Source of the DNA: Syntrophaceae bacterium UBA6252 | GTDB taxonomy: Bacteria > Desulfobacterota > Syntrophia > Syntrophales > UBA6807 | Length of the DNA stretch: 15,390 nt | Direction of reading: 5' to 3' | NCBI GenBank assembly: GCA_002441265.1 | Contig: DJVQ01000020.1 | Coordinates: 1 to 15,390 of the forward strand | In this document: one piece after another, positions 7,219-13,499 of the stretch | How the letters are laid out: every line of letters begins with the position of its first letter | Numbering within the stretch: the first letter of the stretch is position 1 | Program-made: the position numbers and the translations under genes | The notes under the pieces: model-generated | What the model was told of the DNA's origin: nothing | Databases searched by the model: none | Seen by the model: only the letters and a program-made list of their open reading frames with translations

Positions 7219-8751
7219 TCACGGCACGATCTCGATCCGCCCGTCCAGCCGGACGTCGAGAGGGGAGTGCTTCTTCACATACGAGGCGACGGCATCCCGG
7301 ACGAGTTCCCCGTGCACGACGTTCTTCCCGTTCCGGAAAGAGCGGAAGTGATCCCCGCCGCCGGCGAGAAAATCCTGGACAACCACCCGGTACGTCGCCG
7401 CCCCGTCGAGGGGCTTCCCTTCGATGAAGGCCTCCGACACCCGCGCTCCCTTCGGCTTCCCCATGTCGAACCGGACCTTCATCCCGGAAAGCTGGAGAAT
7501 GCCGTAATCCATGCCCGCGCTTTGCTCCAGGGCCTCCATGAGATCGGCGCCGGTCAGGTCCATGGCCACGAGAACGTTGTCGAAGGGGAAGGCGCCGTAG
7601 AGGTCCCCCAGGGTAATTGCTCCGGGGGCAAGGGTCGCCCGGATCCCGCCCGCGTTGTAGAAGGCGGCGGCCGTTCCCAGGGCGTCCCTCATGGCGTCGC
7701 ACACGAGGTCCCCCAGGAGGGACTCGCCCCTCCGGCCCGGCGTGAGGGCGGTCTTCGTCGATCCCACGACGGCGCCGAACGTCTCCTTCACCCCGTCCAT
7801 GTACGACGCGACCACATCCGCCACCTTCCCGTCGAGAGGATCCCCGGGCCTGGAGCGGACGGTTTTCAGTTCCCCCGTTTTCGTCCAGTCGAGGACCCGG
7901 CCCGTGTCTTTTTCCACGCGGAGACGGAGGACGCCCAGGTAATCGCCGTAGCACTTCGCCTGGACGATGAGGGTCCCCCCGACGGAAAGGGGCGGTTCGA
8001 CGGCCGTGTGGCTGTGTCCCCCCACGATGAGGGGGATGCCGGAAACGGCTGCGGCGAGCTTCCTGTCACGATCCAGGCCCAAGTGGGAGAGGACGATCAC
8101 GAAGACCGCCCCCTTCGACCGCACCTCCTTCAGGAGGCCCGGGAGCACCTTCTCCGGTTCGAGAAACGTGAGGCCTTCCACGTGCTTCGGCATGGCGATC
8201 CAGGGCGTGTCGGGCGTGGTGAGGCCGATGACGGCGATTTTCAGGCCCTTCCGCTCCAGAAGGATCCAGGGCTTCACCCCGGGGATCCCCCCCCCTTTCT
8301 CGTCCACGATGTTGGCGGAAAGGAAGGGAAAGTCCGACGCCCCGATCATCTCCTCCAGAACCGCCATCCCCCAGTCGAACTCGTGGTTTCCCACGGCCAT
8401 GGCGTCGAACCGCAGGAGGTTCATGATCTCGATGACCGGCTTTCCGCGCAGGACGTCCGAAACGGGGGTCCCCTGGAACATGTCCCCCCCGGACAGGAGC
8501 ACCGTTCCCCCGGGGTTCTTCCCCCTTTCCGTTTCGATCATGGCGGCGAGGGTCGCGGCGCCCCCGATGGGACCCGTCTCGTCCACCGCCGTGTCGACCC
8601 GGGGAACGATGTGCCCGTGGGTGTCGTTCACGTGCAGGACGGCGATCTCGACGGCGGCGGGGGTCTCGTGCCCTCCCAGGGAACAGGAAAGGAAAAAGGG
8701 AAGGAGAAGGAGCAGGGCCGCGGGGAAAAGAATCCATCTGATTCGATTCAT
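7219..8751 (-). CDS. 5'-nucleotidase/2',3'-cyclic phosphodiesterase family lipoprotein (UshA-like)
   Basis: The 510-residue protein starts with a lipoprotein signal (basic start, leucine-rich core, FLSC lipobox with C23), so it should be anchored in the envelope facing the periplasm. The metallophosphatase domain shows D43 and H45 (NDTHGH), D90 (GGDMFQGTP), N122/H123 (GNHEFDWG), H223 (LSHLG) and H246/H248 (GGHSH). The 5'-nucleotidase C-terminal domain has YNAGGIR (365-371) and the YGAFPFDN segment (385-392) that stacks on the base. The likely role is nucleotide or cyclic-nucleotide salvage outside the inner membrane; the exact substrate is not readable. The start has an AAAGGAAAG ribosome binding site. 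It is the first gene of the operon with ogt and amrB and has a good promoter 60-90 bp upstream. Confidence 0.92.
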   Translation of the reverse strand: MNRIRWILFPAALLLLLPFFLSCSLGGHETPAAVEIAVLHVNDTHGHIVPRVDTAVDETGPIGGAATLAAMIETERGKNPGGTVLLSGGDMFQGTPVSDVLRGKPVIEIMNLLRFDAMAVGNHEFDWGMAVLEEMIGASDFPFLSANIVDEKGGGIPGVKPWILLERKGLKIAVIGLTTPDTPWIAMPKHVEGLTFLEPEKVLPGLLKEVRSKGAVFVIVLSHLGLDRDRKLAAAVSGIPLIVGGHSHTAVEPPLSVGGTLIVQAKCYGDYLGVLRLRVEKDTGRVLDWTKTGELKTVRSRPGDPLDGKVADVVASYMDGVKETFGAVVGSTKTALTPGRRGESLLGDLVCDAMRDALGTAAAFYNAGGIRATLAPGAITLGDLYGAFPFDNVLVAMDLTGADLMEALEQSAGMDYGILQLSGMKVRFDMGKPKGARVSEAFIEGKPLDGAATYRVVVQDFLAGGGDHFRSFRNGKNVVHGELVRDAVASYVKKHSPLDVRLDGRIEIVP

Positions 8752-8814
8752 GTTCTTTCCTTTCCGGCAGGTATGGAAATCGGGGTCCGCCGCGGGAATG
8801 GCGGGGGTGGTGTG

Positions 8815-8843
8815 ACTATAGCAAAAATCGAGGGCCCTGTAAA
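8815..8843 (-). promoter_or_regulatory. Sigma70-like promoter of the nucleotidase-ogt-amrB operon
   Basis: On the minus strand TTTACA (8843-8838), exactly 17 bp and TATAGT (8820-8815) give 5 of 6 matches in each box. The predicted transcript starts near 8808, leaving a leader of about 57 nt before the ATG at 8751. Confidence 0.7.
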
Positions 8844-8936
8844 AAAAAGGGCGGCAGGAGGAGAATCATGATATTCTTTTCAAAATCCCGCAGGGGATCC
8901 ATTCACGAAAAACGTCTTCGGGAAGGAGGATGTTCC

Positions 8937-9764
8937 ATGGAAGCATTGTTCACGCTTACCCCTTCGGAATCGAAACGGCTCATCGCCAAGGCGGTGGTCG
9001 CCATGCCCGAGGTGCAAAAGGCCCGCAAGGACGGGTACCTCATCGTAGGACGGGGTTCGACGAACGGCTACATCGTCGAGGAACTCCTCGGAACTGCGAT
9101 GGAAAAGGAACGCTACGTGGCGGGCCAGGTCATCCGCGGGGTGCTGTGCGCCCTGGACCAGCCCTTCCGGGGACGGCCCGTCTCCTTCCACCGGGGAAAG
9201 GTCGTCGAAGTGGAACCGGGAACCCTGATCGAAAAGCTCGGTCCCGGGGACGTGGTCCTCAAGGGGGCCAACGCCGTGGACCGGGACGGCGCCGTGGGGG
9301 TCATCATGGCAAGCCCCGTGGGAGGGACCATGGGTCAGTTCTACATGGCCATGAAGGCCCAGGGGATCGCCATGATCTTCCCCGTGGGCCTGGAAAAACT
9401 GGTCCCCTCCGTTCCCGAGGCGGCACAATGGGCGGGCCGTCTCGCGCTGGGCAGGACCATCGGCGCCCGGGTGGGCATGGCCTGCGTCGCCGACGGAACG
9501 GTGGTCACCGAACTGGAAGCCCTGGACGGGCTCTTCGGCGTCGATGCCGTTCATTTCGCGTCGGGAGGGTACGGCGGCGCGGAAGGGTCCGTGATCCTGC
9601 TCGTGGACGGGCCCGACGACCGGGTGAACGCCTGTCTCGATTTCATCGAGGGAATCAAGGGGGAGCCCCCCCTTCGCGGCGTCAAGGGTCCCTGCAAGAC
9701 CTGCCCCGTTCTGTGCAGCTTCCAGGGGAAAGAGGAAACGGACCTCCCCCACTGGCTCCGTTGA
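8937..9764 (+). CDS. Conserved-looking protein of unknown function with C-terminal CxxCxxxC
   Basis: I cannot name this 275-residue protein. It has no signal peptide or membrane helix and reads as a soluble alpha/beta protein: an N-terminal helical region ending in GRGSTNGYIVEELLG, a glycine-rich core (DVVLKGANAVDRDG, about 105-118, and MASPVGGTMGQF, about 124-135), a FASGGYGGAEGSV loop (207-219), and a C-terminal C253-x2-C256-x3-C260 motif that could bind a metal or iron-sulfur cluster. The start at 8937 follows AAGGAGGA at 6-nt spacing. An in-frame ATG at 8868 also has a good AGGAGGAG ribosome binding site and would add 23 residues. It is a single plus-strand gene set between the two AmmeMemoRadiSam operons on the other strand, divergent from one and convergent with the other. 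Confidence 0.85.
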   Translation: MEALFTLTPSESKRLIAKAVVAMPEVQKARKDGYLIVGRGSTNGYIVEELLGTAMEKERYVAGQVIRGVLCALDQPFRGRPVSFHRGKVVEVEPGTLIEKLGPGDVVLKGANAVDRDGAVGVIMASPVGGTMGQFYMAMKAQGIAMIFPVGLEKLVPSVPEAAQWAGRLALGRTIGARVGMACVADGTVVTELEALDGLFGVDAVHFASGGYGGAEGSVILLVDGPDDRVNACLDFIEGIKGEPPLRGVKGPCKTCPVLCSFQGKEETDLPHWLR

Positions 9765-9782
9765 GGGACCCCGGGGAACGGT

Positions 9783-10988
9783 TTATTGCCACACCCCGGC
9801 GACGGGGGTCCCGCAGGCGGCGCAATTCCCCCCGGAGATCCCGTTTTCCAGGATCCGGTATCCCCGACGCCGCACAACGGTCTTCCCGCAGGACGGGCAG
9901 ACGGTGTCGCTCCATTCCCCCGGGGGGACGTTTCCCACATAGACGTACCGCAGTCCCATCCCCATGGCCTCCTTCCTCGCATCCGCAAGGAACGGAACGG
10001 CCGTGGGGGGGAGATGGGTCAGCCGGTACCGTGGGTAAAACCGGGAGAAGTGAAGGGGGACGTCCGGTCCGAGACGGTCGAGGATCCACCGGCACATCTC
10101 CCGGATCCTGCCCATGTCGTCCGTGTACGTGGGCACGACGAGGGCCGTCAGCTCGAACCAGACCCCCTTTTCCTTCAGGATCTCCAGGGTTTCGAGTACG
10201 GGCTCCAGCTTTCCCGCCATGAGGTCCCGGTACACCTCCCTGGAAAATCCCTTGATGTCCACGTTGGCGCCGTCGAGAACGGAACACAGGTCGAGGAGGG
10301 GTTCCCGCCGGATGTACCCGTTGGTCACCCAGAGGTTCCGGATCCCCTTCGACCGGGCGATCCGGGCGGTGTCGATCATGTACTCGAAAAAGGTCGTCGC
10401 CTCCGTGTAGGTATAGGCGACGGAGCGGCAGTCCCCCCGCAGGGCCGACGCCACGACTTCCGCGGGAAACAGCTCCTCGAAATCCACGTCCTCCGGCCGC
10501 GCCTGGGAGATCTCCCAGTTCTGGCAGTTGAGGCAGTTGAAGCTGCATCCCGTCGTGGCGACGGAGAAGGTCGAGGACCCGGGAAGAAAGTGGTACAGGG
10601 GTTTCTTCTCCACCGGGTCGATGTGAACGGCGCAGGGATTCCCGTAGACGAGGGTATGGATCGTTCCCTCCCGGTTCACGTGGGACCGGCACATGCTCCG
10701 ACCGCCCGGCGGGAGGACGCATTCGTTGGGACAGGTGCGGCACTTGGCAAAGCCGTTCTTCAGCGCCTCCTGGTAGTACACCTTCCGCGACCACTTCCAC
10801 AGTTCCGCCGGGGCTTCCCCGGCAGTGATGGTCTTGACGTTCCGGGTCCCCCCGCCGGACCACCGGCAGAACGCCTCCCCGGGAAGAAGCAGCACCGATC
10901 CCGATGCGAGCCCCCACCGGAGAAATTCCCGCCGGGTCAGCGATCCGTGGCGGGAGGGAATTTCCGTCCGTCCGCGATTCCCGTTCAT
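9783..10988 (-). CDS. amrS: AmmeMemoRadiSam system radical SAM enzyme with Tat signal
   Basis: The 401-residue protein holds the radical SAM cluster motif C148-x3-C152-x2-C155 in TTGCSFNCLNCQNWEIS, preceded by a cysteine-rich entry (C83, C86, C90, C100; CRTCPNECVLPPGGRSMC) typical of this pyruvate-formate-lyase-activase-like family, then TEATTFFEY, VTNGY and VDIKGF. Two CxxC pairs (364/367 and 389/392) form a zinc-ribbon-like tail. The N-terminus carries TRREFLRW (R19/R20) before a hydrophobic run ending near residue 40, a textbook twin-arginine signal that is unusual for a SAM-dependent enzyme. Its ATG overlaps the upstream gene's stop (ATGA), so it is coupled to the membrane spermidine-synthase-like protein. 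The partner amrB is about 3.2 kb away on the same strand and amrA is not in the window. Reaction unknown to me. Confidence 0.92.
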   Translation of the reverse strand: MNGNRGRTEIPSRHGSLTRREFLRWGLASGSVLLLPGEAFCRWSGGGTRNVKTITAGEAPAELWKWSRKVYYQEALKNGFAKCRTCPNECVLPPGGRSMCRSHVNREGTIHTLVYGNPCAVHIDPVEKKPLYHFLPGSSTFSVATTGCSFNCLNCQNWEISQARPEDVDFEELFPAEVVASALRGDCRSVAYTYTEATTFFEYMIDTARIARSKGIRNLWVTNGYIRREPLLDLCSVLDGANVDIKGFSREVYRDLMAGKLEPVLETLEILKEKGVWFELTALVVPTYTDDMGRIREMCRWILDRLGPDVPLHFSRFYPRYRLTHLPPTAVPFLADARKEAMGMGLRYVYVGNVPPGEWSDTVCPSCGKTVVRRRGYRILENGISGGNCAACGTPVAGVWQ

Positions 10989-13105
10989 CTCTTTTTTCTA
11001 ACAAGGAACCCGAGGAGAAGCAACCCTTTCGCGGAAAGAAGCAGGCAGGACTCGGCCAGCCCGAAGCGGGGGATGAGAAAGAGCCCCGCCGCGAAGGCTC
11101 CCAGGCTTCCGCCGAGGAGGTCTGCGGCGTAGAGGGACCCCGCCGTTTTCTCCGGGGAGGTGAAGACGAGCCGTCCCGCCACGGGAAACTCGGCGCCCGC
11201 GAGCCCGCCCATGAGAACGGAAAGAAGGGCGAAGACGGCGGGGGACAGGAGGGACGGACAGAAACGGACCACGAGGGCGTAGAACAGAAGAAAGAGGACG
11301 ACGGCCCCGTCCAGGGCGGCCAGGGTCCTCCCCGTCGGCGCCCGGAGCCGTCCCGACAGGAAGCCCCCCAGGGCGAGACCGGAGAGAAAGGCCGCCAGGA
11401 GAAACCCGATGCCCGTGTACACGCTGCCGTGAAGGATCTGGTAGGAAAGAAGAAGGACGATCTCCATGGCCGCCGCTGCGAATCCCGTCGTGAAGATGAC
11501 TTTTCCCGGCAGATCGAGCCTGAGGAAATAGAGCGCCGAGAGAAGGGCCGCCAGGAGAAGGGGCGCGAGATACCGCTCCCGGAACATGGAAAGCCAGATG
11601 CGGATGCGGTGCTGGAACGCCGCCGGGTGAAAGTCGCGGTTCGGCGGTTCGTCGCGGCGAAGTTCCCTCTCCAGGCCCGCAATCCGGTCCTCCGTCAGCC
11701 TTCCGGAAAGCCAGGCATCGTTCACGTACACCGCGGAAACCCCCTTTTTCTCGAGGAGGGGCACCACGTCCGCCGTAAGGGGCCCCATGGAGGCGAGAAA
11801 CACGACCCGTTCCCCCGGAAGGGCAAGCACGTGTTCGAACACCTCGCCGAGGGCGTTCCGGAGGGAGGAGAGGAAACGCCCCTGGTCCCGGCCGATGAAA
11901 TTCTCCCCGCCCGAGACGGCGAAGGAGAGCACGCCGTCCTCCCGGAGGATGCGCCGGACCTCCCGGAAGAATTCCACCGTGTAGAACCGGTTGATCTGAA
12001 GGGAAGCGGGGTCGGGAAGGTCCATGAGCACGGCGCCGTACCGGCCTTCCGCTCCCTTCACGAAGACCCGGCCGTCGCCGGGGCGGACGCGGACGTTCGC
12101 CGGCAGGGGCTCCCCGAACCGGGAAAGCTCCGGGGAGAGAATGGCCGGGTCGAGTTCCACGTAATCCACGAGGGAGGGCCTGTGTTTTTCGATCTCCCCG
12201 AGGGTCCCCGAGAGGCCCCCGGAGAGGAGCAGGACTTTTTCCACCTTTGGAACCTGGGCAAGGGCAAAGTGGACCCGCTCCTCGCTGGAGAACACCTCGG
12301 GCACCGAGAACAGGAGTTCCCCGTTTTCGAAAAACGAAACCTGGCCGTGGCGGTCGGCGGCGACCACGCGGCCGTAAGGGGTTTCCACGGAGGCGAGAAG
12401 CCGCTGGCCGGGATACAGCCAGGAAAGGCCGGTCCGGTCCAGGGGGAGGAACACGAGAAGGCCCAGCAGCAGGAGCCCCGCCGCCGGGAAGACCCGCGCC
12501 GGCCTTCCCGCCTTCCCCCGGGACCCGGGAAGGGCGAAGGCGACCAGGCACAGGAGGGCCGAAACGTACAGGACATGGAGATTGCTGAGAAAAGGGATGA
12601 GGGCGAAGGTGAAGAGGAGCCCGCCCAGGACGTCCCCCACGCTGTCGGCGACGTAGACCCTGCCGAGGCCCCCGGCGCCCTCCCCCTCTTCGGAAAGAAG
12701 GCGGGTGGCGAGGGTCAGGATGCCGCCGGAAAGAATGCCGTACGGCAGCGGTATCAGGGTGGACCACAGGACGAGGTCCGCCGGCCCGGGAAGGACCCCC
12801 CGGGCGAACCACCCGTACTTCAGGAAACGGAGGAGGAGGATCTGGCCGACGGGCAGGAAGGCCATTCCCCACAGGGAGGAAAGGAAAAGAAACCGGGCGG
12901 CGGCGGCGGAATGGACGAACCGGCAAAGCCAGGCCCCCGCTCCCGCCAGGAGCAGCCAGAGGGAAAAAACGACCCCGAGAACCACCTCGTTTCCCGAAAA
13001 GACGTTGATCACCTCCCTGGCAAAGGCGATCTGGGCCGTGACGGAGGAGATCCCCGCCAGCACAACCGCCGGGAGGACGGATTTCCGGAAAGTCGGACCG
13101 CTCAT
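10985..13105 (-). CDS. Membrane-embedded spermidine synthase-like protein
   Basis: The 706-residue protein has about six to eight membrane helices (roughly 10-225), a soluble spermidine-synthase-fold domain (about 236-445) and several more helices (roughly 510-705). The enzyme domain has SGGLSG (295-300) where classic enzymes have GGGDGG, then VELDP (316-320) and DLPDP (362-366) before LQINRFYTVEFF. The YHE acceptor-site motif is absent; EERVHFALAQ stands there. It binds decarboxylated SAM or SAM by family logic, but the altered residues make real spermidine synthesis doubtful. The start at 13105 is preferred because AAGGGG lies 6 nt upstream; the open frame runs 29 codons further up to 13192 in unlikely sequence. 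It is the first gene of the operon with amrS. Confidence 0.85.
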   Translation of the reverse strand: MSGPTFRKSVLPAVVLAGISSVTAQIAFAREVINVFSGNEVVLGVVFSLWLLLAGAGAWLCRFVHSAAAARFLFLSSLWGMAFLPVGQILLLRFLKYGWFARGVLPGPADLVLWSTLIPLPYGILSGGILTLATRLLSEEGEGAGGLGRVYVADSVGDVLGGLLFTFALIPFLSNLHVLYVSALLCLVAFALPGSRGKAGRPARVFPAAGLLLLGLLVFLPLDRTGLSWLYPGQRLLASVETPYGRVVAADRHGQVSFFENGELLFSVPEVFSSEERVHFALAQVPKVEKVLLLSGGLSGTLGEIEKHRPSLVDYVELDPAILSPELSRFGEPLPANVRVRPGDGRVFVKGAEGRYGAVLMDLPDPASLQINRFYTVEFFREVRRILREDGVLSFAVSGGENFIGRDQGRFLSSLRNALGEVFEHVLALPGERVVFLASMGPLTADVVPLLEKKGVSAVYVNDAWLSGRLTEDRIAGLERELRRDEPPNRDFHPAAFQHRIRIWLSMFRERYLAPLLLAALLSALYFLRLDLPGKVIFTTGFAAAAMEIVLLLSYQILHGSVYTGIGFLLAAFLSGLALGGFLSGRLRAPTGRTLAALDGAVVLFLLFYALVVRFCPSLLSPAVFALLSVLMGGLAGAEFPVAGRLVFTSPEKTAGSLYAADLLGGSLGAFAAGLFLIPRFGLAESCLLLSAKGLLLLGFLVRKKR

Positions 13106-13172
13106 GGTTTTCCCCTTCCTTCGGCCACAGTACCCGGAGGAAACGGGAAATTCAAAGGGAAAATAGGACCCG

Positions 13173-13198
13173 TCGCATAGATCCCTACCCATCTGCGA
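13173..13198 (-). other. Bulged hairpin upstream of the membrane spermidine synthase-like gene
   Basis: TCGC/GCGA and AGAT/ATCT pair around an 8-nt GGGTAGGG loop (as minus-strand RNA) with a 2-nt AT bulge, 68-93 bp before the start. A TATAGA hexamer lies just upstream on the same strand (13209-13204), but no matching -35 box exists at 17 bp, so I do not call a promoter. The hairpin could be a leader element or an operator. Confidence 0.25.
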
Positions 13199-13328
13199 AA
13201 GCCTCTATACGGCATTTCCGCCCACTTTCCCCGCCCCGGAAACGGCACCCTTTCTTCCATTCCGGCAAACGACAGTGATCCCGGCATCCTGTATCCGCCC
13301 TCAAGGAACAGGGACGAAGGAAATTTTC

Positions 13329-13344
13329 CGGCATGGCTCCTGCA
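13329..13344 (+). promoter_or_regulatory. Candidate sigma54 promoter of the biotin carboxylase gene
   Basis: CGGCATG-N4-CTGCA keeps the invariant GG (13330-13331) and GC (13342-13343) of -24/-12 promoters at the exact 10-bp spacing and matches 9 of 12 positions of TGGCACG-N4-TTGCW. The start would fall near 13355, giving a leader of about 145 nt. A sigma70-type -10 (TATGAT, 13384-13389) with a poor, widely spaced -35 (TTGGCC) is an alternative. Confidence 0.35.
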
Positions 13345-13350
13345 TAGGTA

Positions 13351-13368
13351 CTATGGATTTGGCCATAG
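13351..13368. promoter_or_regulatory. Inverted repeat at the predicted start site, possible operator
   Basis: CTATGG (13351-13356) and CCATAG (13363-13368) form a perfect 6-bp dyad with a 6-bp centre, over the predicted start of the sigma54-type promoter and the -35 region of the sigma70 alternative. The placement suits a repressor site; the binding protein is unknown. Confidence 0.3.
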
Positions 13369-13499
13369 GATTTCGGGTAATTTTATGATAAGACAAACTC
13401 CCCGAAGGGGGTAGGACAATCGGCAATGCGCGCCGGATTCCCGCAGGCGGGTTGGCCTTTCCCGGTGAGAAAACGGATGCGCTGAAAGGAATCTGACTC
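13369..13499 (+). promoter_or_regulatory. Leader of the biotin carboxylase gene with small hairpins
   Basis: This is the right part of a 394-bp gene-free divergent region (13106-13499). It holds a TCCCC-GAAG-GGGGG hairpin near 13399-13412, a CCCG-CAGG-CGGG hairpin near 13440-13451 flanked by GCC/GGC, and a GCGC pair that could close the second one. No known riboswitch is recognised. The ribosome binding site is AAAGGA at 13485-13490. The left part of the region (13199-13328) shows no clear signal to me. Confidence 0.3.

Noticed and set aside
6586..8871. 761-codon plus-strand open frame opposite ogt and the nucleotidase
   Set aside because: It covers two well-supported genes on the other strand, and its low-complexity Gly/Pro/Arg/His composition is a GC-rich shadow.
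9758..9781. CCGTT...AACGG inverted repeat between the convergent genes as a terminator
   Set aside because: The inner CCCCGGGG leaves no loop, so only a weak 5-bp outer stem can form, and the following T-run is broken.
10904..13180. 758-codon plus-strand open frame opposite the membrane spermidine synthase-like gene
   Set aside because: It has highly charged, repetitive Gly/Glu/Pro/Arg composition, while the minus frame has membrane helices and family motifs.
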